NCBI RefSeq assembly: GCF_036199905.1
Contig: NZ_CP108109.1
Span: forward strand, 1,612,001 to 1,676,000
Length of the DNA: 64,000 nucleotides
DNA from: Streptomyces sp. NBC_00223
GTDB lineage: Bacteria; Actinomycetota; Actinomycetes; Streptomycetales; Streptomycetaceae
Reading direction: 5' to 3'
The position numbers and the translations under genes were made by a program. Below are positions 54,017 through 64,000 of this stretch, in pieces. Each line of letters opens with the position of its first letter. Position 1 is the first letter of the stretch. Under the pieces are notes generated by a model. The model ran no database searches. It had not been told where the DNA came from and saw only the letters and a program-made list of their open reading frames with translations.

Positions 54017-54945
54017 ATGCCGGTGAACGCACCCATGGGCACCGCGGCACCCGGGAGCGGGCCCGTACGCAATCCCGTCGGCAGCCATGTCCCGGTGGCC
54101 GGCGGGCTGGCCGCCAAGGGCCTGGAGTACGCGGCGCGGATCGGCGCGGAGACCGTCCAGGTCTTCGTGGCGAACCCGCGCGGCTGGGCGACCACGCCCG
54201 GGAACCCGCGCCAGGACGAGGAGTTCCGTACCCGGTGCACCGAGCTGGGCATGCCGTCGTACGTCCACGCGCCCTATCTGATCAACTTCGGCTCGCACAC
54301 CCCGGCGACCGCCGACCTGTCGGTGACCTCGCTGCGGCACTCGCTGCGGCGGGCCCGGGAGATCGGCGCGCGGGGCGCGGTGGTGCACACCGGTTCGGCG
54401 ACCGGCGGCCGGACCCGAGAGGTGGCGCTCGCCCAGGTGCGCGAGCGGGTACGGCCGCTGCTCGACGAGCTGACGCACGACGACGACCCATGGCTGCTGC
54501 TGGAGTCGACCGCCGGGCAGGGCTTCTCGCTGTGCTCGCTGGCCGAGGACCTGGGGCCGTATCTGGACGCCCTGGACCGCCATCCGCGGCTCGGGCTGTG
54601 TCTGGACACCTGCCATGTCTTCGGGGCCGGCCACGACCTGGCGGCGCCGGGCGGGGTGGACCGGCTGCTGGACGAGCTGGTGGCGGTCGCCGGGCCCGGG
54701 CGGCTGAAGCTCATTCACGCTGGGGGTACCCCCGCCGAAGGTAGGGGGAGACTTCCAAAGCTGCCTGCGGCTCCCACCTGGACCGGCACGCCAACATCGG
54801 CGCGGGTCACATCGGCGAGCAGCCGTTCCGCGCGCTGCTGCGGCACCCGGCGACGCGGGACGTACCGCTGGTGATCGAGACGCCGGGCGGGCCCGAGGGG
54901 CACGCGGCGGACGTGATGCTGCTCAAGGCGCTGCGCGACGGCTGA
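54017..54945 (+). pseudogene. nfo: endonuclease IV gene interrupted by a short insertion and frameshift
   Basis: AP-endonuclease family for base-excision repair. The first frame (from 54017) reads the normal protein to LKLIHA at 54720: GSHVPVAGGLAAKGLEYA, YVHAPYLINFGSHTP, RGAVVHTGSA, LLLEST, LCLDTCHVFGAGHDL. Then about 35 bp of foreign-looking palindromic sequence appear, and the rest of the gene continues in another frame (54766-54945: [38 protein letters not shown]). The continuous frame ends at 54874 as a 285-residue product lacking the ligands corresponding to E. coli Asp229, His231 and Glu261. Probably inactive unless frameshifting restores it. Confidence 0.85.
54721..54755. mobile_element. 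short palindromic insertion inside nfo
   Basis: GGGGGTACCCCC (54722-54733) is a perfect 12-bp palindrome, and CCCCCGCC...GGTAGGGGG (54729-54748) gives a second possible stem. Removing about 30-35 bp would let the conserved sequence H-A-N-D-S-K pass into CGSHLDRH in frame: TCCAAAG at 54754-54760 is left from the Ser-Lys codons. Not recognised as a known insertion sequence; type unknown. Confidence 0.65.
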
Positions 54946-55023
54946 GCCCGTCGCCCGCCGGCCGGGCTCACGGCCCTGAGCCCACAACCCTGAGCCCACA
55001 GCCCTCAGCTCACAGCCCTGAGC
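54946..55023. repeat. 13-14-bp direct repeats between nfo and the oxidoreductase gene
   Basis: ccctgagcccaca-like units recur about four times between 54973 and 55023, continuing slightly into the oxidoreductase stop codon region. Lies between converging genes. Confidence 0.6.
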
Positions 55024-55641
55024 TCACAGCTCGGGGCCGTCGCCGGGGCCCTCCTGGTACGAGTAGCGCTGTTCACCCCAGGGGTCGCCGACGTTGTGAT
55101 AGCCGCGCTCCTCCCAGAAGCCGCGGCGGTCGGCGGTCATGTACTCCACCCCGCGGACCCATTTCGGGCCCTTCCAGGCGTAGAGCCCGGGCACGATCAT
55201 GCGGACCGGGAAGCCGTGTTCGACGGTGAGCGGTTCGCCGCCCCTGTGGGTGGCGAATATCGACATGTCGTCGAGGAAGTCGTCGATCCGCAGATTGGCG
55301 CTGTAGCCGTACTCGGCCCAGATCATCACATGGGTCACATCGGCGGCGGGCGGCGCGAGCTTCGCCACGGTCGCGGCGGAGACACCGCCCCACTCGACAT
55401 TGAGCATGGAGAACTTCGTCACACAGTGGAAGTCGGCGACCACCGTGGCGTACGGCAGCGCGGAGAACTCCTCGTGGTTCCAGCAGGTCTTGTCGCCGTC
55501 GGCGGTGGCGCCGAACACGCGGAACTCCCAGCGGTCGGGCCGGAAACGCGGTACGGGACCGTAGTGCGTGACCGGCCAGCCCCGCTGTATCCGCTGCCCC
55601 GGGGGGAGCTGCCCCTCGTGACGCTCGGACCGACCAACCAT
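55024..55641 (-). CDS. molybdopterin-dependent oxidoreductase (sulfite oxidase-type domain)
   Basis: 205 residues from the ATG at 55641. Only the molybdenum-cofactor domain is present. The Mo-ligating Cys is C73 in VVADFHCVTKFSMLNVEWGG; VTHVMIWAEYGYSANLRIDDFLDD, EHGFPVRMIVPGLYAWKGPKWVRGVEYM and the end RGFWEERGYHNVGDPW are characteristic. No signal peptide, so probably cytoplasmic, unlike MsrP. Substrate unknown. Confidence 0.88.
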   Translation of the reverse strand: MVGRSERHEGQLPPGQRIQRGWPVTHYGPVPRFRPDRWEFRVFGATADGDKTCWNHEEFSALPYATVVADFHCVTKFSMLNVEWGGVSAATVAKLAPPAADVTHVMIWAEYGYSANLRIDDFLDDMSIFATHRGGEPLTVEHGFPVRMIVPGLYAWKGPKWVRGVEYMTADRRGFWEERGYHNVGDPWGEQRYSYQEGPGDGPEL

Positions 55642-55721
55642 CTCTCCATGGTGACAGACCGAAAGTGATGCCGATGACCCTCCCCACTCATTCCGTAGTA
55701 TTTCAGGCACAGCGGACTACG

Positions 55722-55740
55722 TTATGTAAGCCTTCACTTA
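55722..55740 (+). promoter_or_regulatory. weak candidate iron box upstream of bfr
   Basis: TTATGTAAGCCTTCACTTA matches the DtxR/IdeR/DmdR consensus (TTAGGTTAGGCTAACCTAA) at about 12 of 19 positions, 73 bp before bfr. Iron-dependent activation of bfr by such sites is known in mycobacteria. Confidence 0.35.
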
Positions 55741-55812
55741 CTGGATCGAACCGCCCGGCGATGCGAGGATGCGGCCAACCAACCGAGTCCGAACGGGAAG
55801 GACGGCGTTGCC

Positions 55813-56292
55813 ATGCAGGGCGACCCCGAGGTCATCGAGTTCCTCAACGAGCAGCTGACCGCTGAGCTGACGGCGATCAACCAGTACTTCCTGCACGCGA
55901 AGATGCAGGAGAACTTCGGCTGGGTGAAGCTCGCGAAGTACACGCGGTCGGAGTCGTTCGACGAGATGAGGCACGCGGAGCTGCTCACCGACCGGATTCT
56001 CTTCCTGGACGGGCTGCCGAACTACCAGCGGCTCTTCCATGTCCGGATCGGGCAGACCGTGACGGAGATGTTCAAGGCCGACCGGCTCATCGAGGTCGAG
56101 GCGATCGACCGGCTGCGGCGCGGTATCGAGGTGATGCGTGCCAAGGGCGACATCACGTCGGCGAAGATCTTCGAGTCGATCCTCAAGGACGAGGAGCACC
56201 ACATCGACTACCTCGACACGCAGCTCGCGCTCGTCGCCACCCTGGGCGAGCCGCTGTACATCGCGCAGCTCATCGAGCAGCCCGACTCCTGA
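55813..56292 (+). CDS. bfr: bacterioferritin
   Basis: 24-meric haem-containing iron store. 159 residues with all ferroxidase ligands: E18, E51, H54, E94, E127 and H130, and the haem-ligating Met52 (in SFDEMRHAELLTDRI). GGGAAGGAC precedes the ATG. Convergent with bfd, whose product mobilises iron from it. Confidence 0.97.
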   Translation: MQGDPEVIEFLNEQLTAELTAINQYFLHAKMQENFGWVKLAKYTRSESFDEMRHAELLTDRILFLDGLPNYQRLFHVRIGQTVTEMFKADRLIEVEAIDRLRRGIEVMRAKGDITSAKIFESILKDEEHHIDYLDTQLALVATLGEPLYIAQLIEQPDS

Positions 56293-56386
56293 GCGGCGGC
56301 GAAACGGTACGGCAGGTACGGCAGGGGTTCCGGCGGCGGTACGGGTACGGCGAGAAGTCCGGCGGCGGTACGCGCGTACGTACGGC

Positions 56387-56716
56387 TCAGGCCGCGCGGG
56401 CGGGCGCCTCGGCCGGCAGCCGGGCCGGAGTCGGTGCCGGCGCCTCGGCCAGTACGGCGGCCAGGGACGCGGACGCTCCGGCGGTGGTCAGGGCGGGTCC
56501 GGCCGGTACGGTCTCGGCGGCGACCCGCCTCGTGCGCGGGGCGGATCCCGCGCCGCGGCCCAGCAGGCTCTGGATGCGCTTGACGCACGACCCGCAGTCG
56601 GTGCCCGCCTTGCAGGCGGACGCGATCTCGCGCGGGGTGCAGCGGCCGTCCTCCGCGTGCTGCTTCACCTGCTGTTCCGTGATGCCGAAGCAGGAGCAGA
56701 CGTACACGCGGGTCAC
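56387..56716 (-). CDS. bfd: bacterioferritin-associated ferredoxin-like [2Fe-2S] protein
   Basis: 109 residues. Bfd domain in residues 1-55 with C7-x-C9 and C41-x2-C44 cluster ligands (MTRVYVCSCFGITEQQVKQH; AGTDCGSCVKRIQSLL). Two other Cys (C26, C35) are not expected ligands. The last 50 residues are Ala/Pro-rich and longer than in E. coli Bfd. Reduces bacterioferritin to release iron. A good iron box lies 23 bp upstream of the start. Confidence 0.93.
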   Translation of the reverse strand: MTRVYVCSCFGITEQQVKQHAEDGRCTPREIASACKAGTDCGSCVKRIQSLLGRGAGSAPRTRRVAAETVPAGPALTTAGASASLAAVLAEAPAPTPARLPAEAPARAA

Positions 56717-56738
56717 CGCCGATCCGGGCTCGGGGAGC

Positions 56739-56757
56739 TGAGGTAACCCTTACCTTA
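56739..56757 (-). promoter_or_regulatory. iron box (DmdR/IdeR-type) upstream of bfd
   Basis: Minus strand TAAGGTAAGGGTTACCTCA matches the actinobacterial iron-box consensus at 14 of 19 positions. Expected: repression by DmdR1 when iron is plentiful. Confidence 0.75.
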
Positions 56758-56785
56758 CCTGGCGGCCCGGACGGTGAAAAGCAGC

Positions 56786-56818
56786 GAGGGGCGCGGATCG
56801 ATGTGATCCGCGCCCCTC
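56786..56818 (-). terminator. intrinsic terminator of aroH
   Basis: GAGGGGCGCGGATC and its perfect 14-bp complement GATCCGCGCCCCTC enclose a 5-nt loop. On the minus strand the stem is followed by GCTGCTTTT, giving a U-run. Lies 82 bp after the aroH stop. Confidence 0.9.
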
Positions 56819-56900
56819 CGCCGTTCCATGAGCGCCGGAGCGCCCCCGAGCCGGGCCGTACGCGCCTGAGCGCCGTCGAGGCCCGCCCGGCCCCAACGCC

Positions 56901-60463
<3,563 letters not shown>

Positions 60464-60506
60464 GGCCCGGCACGTCCCCGGGGGCGCGCGCCAATGCCGG
60501 ACGGTG

Positions 60507-60696
60507 GCCGAACACGGTCGGCGGCTCCAGCCGCGCGTCGGCCGCGGTGTCGGCGGGCCCGCCCAGGGCACATGCGGGCCCCGGCCCGCGCCCGGGGAGT
60601 ACCGGACGTCGGCCGGACAGGGCCGAACACGGTCGGCGGCTCCAGCCGCGCGTCGGCCGGGGTGTCGGCGGGCCCGCCCAGGGCACATGCGGGCCC
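60507..60696. repeat. 75-bp direct repeat, offset 115 bp
   Basis: gccgaacacggtcggcggct and the following 55 bp occur at 60507-60581 and 60622-60696 with one mismatch. Lies between convergent trpEG and the kinase gene. The blocks cgggcccgcccaggg and ggcggctccagcc can form stems, so a termination role is possible. Confidence 0.85.
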
Positions 60697-60773
60697 GCCG
60701 GCAGGGCAGGGATCGACCGGGTTCCGGGCACGTGGGGGGCGGGCGGACGCGGGGGGGAGCCGCGCCGGAGGCG

Positions 60774-61415
60774 TTACGCGGTTTCGCCGAAGTCCGTCGC
60801 GTTCATGGCCGCCTCCGCGCCGACCGGCGCGGCCAGCACCGGGCCGATCAGCCGCATCACCTCGGTGATCATCTCGTACTCCTCGGCCGTGCCGTCGACC
60901 ACGAGATCGGCCAGCGACCGCGAGGGGGCGACATGCGAGGCATGGCGCTCCCTCCCGGTCTGGAGATAGTTCCGCAGCGAGACGACCGGGTCCTGGCACT
61001 GCACCTCGATCTTGCGGAGGATCTTCCGGGCCAGCCGGATGTCGTCCGGGGTGTCGACGTACACGCGCCAGGTGGCCCGCGCGGCCACCACCGCGAGGGT
61101 CAGCGCGAACAGCCCCTCGACCACGACCAGCCGGTGCCGTCCGCCGAAGGCCACCGTGTCGATCGCCGCGGCCACCGCGTCCTCGTCTATCGACCCGGGA
61201 TGGTTCCAGTCCAGGGTCTCCGCGCCGGTGGCGCTCAGCGTCCGCACCCCGCGCACCGGATCGTGCGCGGGGACGTAGAAGTCGTCGAGATGGATGAGAC
61301 CGATGGTCTCGGGGTGGTGCCGCGCCATCGCCTCGGCAAGCGTGGACTTGCCGGATGCGGTGCCGCCTGCGACCGCCAGTACGGGCGTGAAAAGCCCGCT
61401 CGCCACACCCGTCAT
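60774..61415 (-). CDS. uridine kinase-like P-loop kinase
   Basis: 213 residues from an ATG with GAGGAGCG upstream. Walker A AVAGGTASGKSTLAEAMA, substrate region LIHLDDFYVPAHDPVRG, DWNHPGSIDEDAVAAAI, VVEGLFAL and VDTPDDIRLARKILRKIE. Fits the uridine kinase/phosphoribulokinase fold, shorter and more divergent than classical Udk, so substrate may be another nucleoside or small hydroxyl compound. Confidence 0.83.
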   Translation of the reverse strand: MTGVASGLFTPVLAVAGGTASGKSTLAEAMARHHPETIGLIHLDDFYVPAHDPVRGVRTLSATGAETLDWNHPGSIDEDAVAAAIDTVAFGGRHRLVVVEGLFALTLAVVAARATWRVYVDTPDDIRLARKILRKIEVQCQDPVVSLRNYLQTGRERHASHVAPSRSLADLVVDGTAEEYEMITEVMRLIGPVLAAPVGAEAAMNATDFGETA

Positions 61416-61464
61416 ACCGGGCGCTCCTCATCGTGCTCAAAGGGGAAAACGAAGCGGCCGGACC

Positions 61465-61626
61465 AGCGCCGTGGCCGGAAAGGTTCACCGGTTCGCGACG
61501 CCCGGCACGGCACCTCGCGGCGTTGTCGAAGTCGCCCGAGTACGCCCAGTACAAGGGCGATTCTCCGCCTTGCGATGCACCGCACCGGACGCCGCGAACC
61601 AGGCAAACCTTTCCGGCCACGGCGCT
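61465..61626. mobile_element. 162-bp near-perfect palindrome, MITE-like
   Basis: Left arm 61465-61543 and right arm 61549-61626 are complementary over nearly their full length. The outermost 21 bp (AGCGCCGTGGCCGGAAAGGT plus T and its complement) are perfect; about three quarters of the remaining arm pairs. The loop is GCCCA. Both ends are flanked by ACC (61462-61464, 61627-61629), a possible 3-bp target duplication. No protein-coding frame of interest inside. As RNA it would form one long hairpin. Confidence 0.8.
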
Positions 61627-61797
61627 ACCGGGTGCAGGGAGGATAGGTCCCCGCGATCGTCTCGGGCAAGCGGCGTCGACCAGGCCCGGGCGCGGGCCGC
61701 GGCGGCGGTGGGCGGAAAGGGGCCGGAGGACCGGCCGGACAAGCGGAACGAGCGGCCGAACACACAGAAGGCAGCGGCCGAAGCGGCGGCCGGGGGG
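61627..61797. other. spacer downstream of pfkA
   Basis: No gene. ggccgaagcggcggcc-like sequence at 61775-61795 may form a weak terminator for pfkA on the minus strand. Confidence 0.3.
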
Positions 61798-62826
61798 CTA
61801 GCCGAAGAAGATGCCGGCCTCCTCGTAGAGCGCCGGATCGACGGTCTTGATCCGGGCGGTGGCGTCACCGATCGGCACCCGGACGATCTCCGTGCCGCGC
61901 AGCGCGACCATCTTCCCGAAGTCGCCGTCGCGGACGGCCTCGACGGCGTGCAGCCCGAAGCGGGTGGCCAGCCAGCGGTCGAAGGCACTCGGGGTGCCAC
62001 CGCGCTGGACATGGCCGAGGACGGTGGTCCTGGCCTCCTTGCCGGTACGTTTCTCGATCTGGCCGGCCAGCCACTCGCCGATCCCGGAGAGCCGGACATG
62101 GCCGAAGGAGTCCAGCGTGCCGTCCTTGAGCACCATGTCGCCGTCGCGCGGCATCGCCCCCTCGGCGACCACCACGATCGGCGCGTAACGGATCTTGAAG
62201 CGGCTCTCCACCCAGGCGCACACCTGGTCGAGGTCGAAGCGCTGTTCGGGGATGAGGATGACATTGGCGCCGCCGGCCAGGCCGGAGTGCAGGGCTATCC
62301 AGCCCGCGTGACGTCCCATCACCTCCACCACCAGCACCCGCATATGGGACTCGGCGGTGGTGTGCAGCCGGTCGATGGCCTCGGTGGCGATATTGACCGC
62401 CGTGTCGAAGCCGAAGGTGTAGTCGGTGGCGGACAGGTCGTTGTCGATGGTCTTGGGGACCCCGACGCAGGGCACACCGTGCTCTTCCCACAGTTCGGCG
62501 GCCACTCCGAGGGTGTCCTCGCCGCCGATGACGATCAGCGCGTCGACGCCCTCCTCCGCCAGGTGCTCCTTGACCCGGCGGGCGCCGCCCTCGATCTTGA
62601 GCGGGTTGGTGCGTGAGGAGCCGAGTATGGTGCCGCCGCGCGGGAGTATGCCGCGGACGGCCGGGATGTCGAGACGTACGGTGTCCCCTTCGAGGGGACC
62701 ACGCCAGCCGTCGTGGAAGCCGGTGAAGTCGAACCCGTACTCCTGGACGCCTTTACGGACGATGCCGCGGATGACCGCGTTGAGGCCGGGGCAGTCTCCG
62801 CCGCCGGTCAGGACTCCGACCCGCAT
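61798..62826 (-). CDS. pfkA: 6-phosphofructokinase, group III, PPi-type signature
   Basis: Phosphorylates fructose 6-phosphate. 342 residues from the ATG at 62826 (MRVGVLTGGGDCPGLNAVIR). Motifs: RGGTILGSSRTNP, IGGEDTLG with Asp104, GVPKTIDNDLSATDYTFGFDTAV, EVMGRHAGWIALHSGLAGGANVILIPE and LGHVQRGGTPSAFDRWLATRFG. In this family Gly at 104 marks ATP enzymes and Asp with the following Lys (K125 here) marks PPi enzymes; overall it resembles the Amycolatopsis methanolica PPi enzyme more than the Streptomyces coelicolor ATP enzyme (GGEGT). Monocistronic, upstream 69-bp spacer to the regulator. Confidence 0.93.
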   Translation of the reverse strand: MRVGVLTGGGDCPGLNAVIRGIVRKGVQEYGFDFTGFHDGWRGPLEGDTVRLDIPAVRGILPRGGTILGSSRTNPLKIEGGARRVKEHLAEEGVDALIVIGGEDTLGVAAELWEEHGVPCVGVPKTIDNDLSATDYTFGFDTAVNIATEAIDRLHTTAESHMRVLVVEVMGRHAGWIALHSGLAGGANVILIPEQRFDLDQVCAWVESRFKIRYAPIVVVAEGAMPRDGDMVLKDGTLDSFGHVRLSGIGEWLAGQIEKRTGKEARTTVLGHVQRGGTPSAFDRWLATRFGLHAVEAVRDGDFGKMVALRGTEIVRVPIGDATARIKTVDPALYEEAGIFFG

Positions 62827-62895
62827 GGACTCTTCCCTTCGTCGCAAGCCAGCTGTGCCGGATGTGCAACCTCCGCCACGCTAGCGTGACTTTCG

Positions 62896-63618
62896 TCACA
62901 TGGCGCCGCTCCTGCCGTCGTCCTCGTCGTTGTCAAGACCGCGCTCGATCGCGTATCGGACAAGCTCGACCCGGTTGTGCAACTGGAGCTTGCCGAGGGT
63001 GTTCTGCACATGGTTCTGCACGGTTCGGTGCGAAATGACCAGGCGTTGGGCGATCTGTTTGTAACTCAGACCCTTCGCGACCAGTCGCAGCACCTCGGTC
63101 TCGCGGTCGGTCAGCCGGGGCGCCGCCGGCGCGTCGGCGGAGGCCCGCGGGGGTACGGTCGCGAGCCGGCGGTACTCGCCGAGCACCAGCCCGGCCAGGC
63201 CCGGAGTGAAGACCGGGTCGCCCACGGCGGTGCTGCGCACGGCCTCGACCAGCTCGTCGCGGCCCGCCGACTTGAGCAGATAGCCGGTCGCGCCGGATTT
63301 GACCGCTTCCAGTACGTCGGTGTGCTCGCCGCTCGCGGAGAGCACCAGGACCCGGACGGCGGGATCGTGCGCCACGACGTCCTTGCAGACCTGCACACCG
63401 GACGCGCCGGGCAGGTTGAGGTCGAGGACGAGCACCTGCGGGCGGGCGGCGCGGGCCCGGCGGACGGCCTCGGGCCCGTCGCCCGCGGTGGCCACCACAT
63501 GGAACCCGGCCTCGGTCAGATCGCGGGCGACCGCGTCCCGCCACATCGGATGGTCGTCGACGACCATCACGGTCACGGGCACCTCGGGCCCGGTGTGTCC
63601 GGCGCTGCCGACCGTCAT
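62896..63618 (-). CDS. NarL/FixJ-type response regulator
   Basis: 240 residues. Receiver domain (about 14-130): VMVVDDHPMWRDAV, phospho-acceptor D66 in VLVLDLNLPGASG, and Lys in GATGYLLKSAG. C-terminal LuxR HTH (about 170-230): LTDRETEVLRLVAKGLSYKQIAQRLVISHRTVQNHVQNTLGKLQLHNR. The start ATG overlaps the stop of the upstream gene, the presumed partner kinase. Resembles the MacR-type regulators of streptomycetes. Confidence 0.95.
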   Translation of the reverse strand: MTVGSAGHTGPEVPVTVMVVDDHPMWRDAVARDLTEAGFHVVATAGDGPEAVRRARAARPQVLVLDLNLPGASGVQVCKDVVAHDPAVRVLVLSASGEHTDVLEAVKSGATGYLLKSAGRDELVEAVRSTAVGDPVFTPGLAGLVLGEYRRLATVPPRASADAPAAPRLTDRETEVLRLVAKGLSYKQIAQRLVISHRTVQNHVQNTLGKLQLHNRVELVRYAIERGLDNDEDDGRSGAM

Positions 63619-64000
63619 GGTGTCTGTCCCCTGTTCGCATCAGTAAGTTCGGCCTCCGGCCCGAGCGGAAGTACGAGCCCCGGCCCGGACGGGGGCACGG
63701 GCCCAGGCCCGGACCCGGTTCCACCCGGCGGGACGGCACCTGCCGCCGGCGCGGCCTCCGGCCCGGGCGGGGGCACGGGCCCAGGTGGAGACACGGGCCC
63801 CGGCCCGGACGGGGGCACGGGCCCAGGTGGGGACACGGGCCCCGGCCCGGACCCGGTTCCACCCGGCGGGACGGCATCTGCCACCGGCCCGGACAGGGGC
63901 ATCTCGCCCGGTGAAGACACCGGCCCCGGCCCGGACCCGGTTCCATCCGGCGGGACGGCATCTGCCGGCGGCGCGGCCTCCGGCCCGGGCGGGGGCACGG
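63615..64000 (-). CDS. Pro/Gly-repeat C-terminal tail of an upstream gene, probably the sensor kinase (partial)
   Basis: The frame enters from the window edge and ends at 63615, overlapping the response regulator start by 4 bp. All visible residues are repeats such as PGPVPPPGP, GTGSGPGPV and AVPPGGTGSG, ending ELTDANRGQTP. The DNA shows about 100-bp duplications (e.g. ccggttccacccggcgggac near 63717, 63852, with a variant near 63937). That it belongs to a histidine kinase is inferred only from its coupling to the regulator. Confidence 0.55.
   Translation of the reverse strand, partial: VPPPGPEAAPPADAVPPDGTGSGPGPVSSPGEMPLSGPVADAVPPGGTGSGPGPVSPPGPVPPSGPGPVSPPGPVPPPGPEAAPAAGAVPPGGTGSGPGPVPPSGPGLVLPLGPEAELTDANRGQTP

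Noticed and set aside
54017..54874. Intact 285-residue endonuclease IV
   Set aside because: The last about 50 residues have no similarity to the family, while the true C-terminus is readable in another frame downstream.

Overview
High-GC actinobacterial DNA, almost certainly from Streptomyces or a close relative such as Kitasatospora or Streptacidiphilus. The evidence is the roughly 73% G+C content, frequent GTG starts, the sporulation-type division and cell wall (dcw) cluster without murC, a geosmin synthase, and Streptomyces-specific conserved genes. Gene order follows the conserved core of Streptomyces chromosomes. No plasmid, phage, CRISPR or secondary-metabolite cluster is visible, apart from the single geosmin gene.

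Layout. 1-3.5 kb (minus): the 3'-truncated end of a Na+/H+ antiporter, a GNAT acetyltransferase, rluD and lspA. 3.5-8.9 kb: a DksA/TraR-type protein, divergent from ileS, which is preceded by an isoleucine T-box that appears to act on translation. 9.0-28.2 kb (minus): a long division and peptidoglycan block transcribed mraZ-rsmH-ftsL-ftsI-murE-murF-mraY-murD-ftsW-murG-ftsQ-ftsZ-pgeF-yggS-sepF-yggT-divIVA, with many ATGA/GTGA overlaps. Its promoter carries four GTGG repeats at exactly 10-bp spacing (MraZ boxes). 28.4-34.1 kb (plus): a beta-carbonic anhydrase and a MoxR/DUF58/transglutaminase operon. 34.2-41.4 kb: small conserved genes (DUF3040, methyltransferase, SAV_6107 HEPN, TetR, DUF4126, CrtI-like oxidoreductase) between two large intergenic repeat arrays. 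41.5-44.8 kb: geosmin synthase and a convergent membrane protein with a Tyr/Gln/Gly-rich tail. 44.8-51.4 kb: metF, thiE, an Rv2175c-like DNA-binding protein, an FAD oxidoreductase, and thiO-thiS-thiG behind a TPP riboswitch. 52.0-58.2 kb: a PASTA Ser/Thr kinase, an interrupted endonuclease IV gene, a molybdopterin oxidoreductase, bacterioferritin, bacterioferritin-associated ferredoxin (candidate iron boxes), and class II DAHP synthase. 58.3-60.5 kb: a fused anthranilate synthase with a complete tryptophan attenuator. 60.8-64 kb: a uridine-kinase-like gene, a 162-bp near-perfect palindrome, a PPi-type phosphofructokinase, and a NarL-type response regulator with the tail of its presumed sensor kinase.

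How the genes work together. The dcw block makes lipid II and the septal machinery, and divIVA/sepF link it to polar growth and division. aroH and trpEG, divergently placed, feed chorismate into tryptophan. thiE and thiOSG serve thiamine synthesis. bfr/bfd handle iron storage and release.

Most notable observations: (1) IleRS carries GXHH in place of the HXGH class I signature, a motif linked to extreme mupirocin resistance; (2) a 162-bp palindromic, MITE-like element lies between the kinase-like gene and pfkA; (3) endonuclease IV is frameshifted by a short palindromic insertion that removes metal ligands; (4) FtsW has a repeat-built N-terminal extension of about 190 residues; (5) several intergenic repeat families are present, one with a 268-bp higher-order period and one with inverted copies flanking the thiOSG genes; (6) seven or so starts have a -10 hexamer 6-8 nt upstream, suggesting leaderless transcripts; (7) the DksA-type zinc finger has Asp in place of the fourth Cys.
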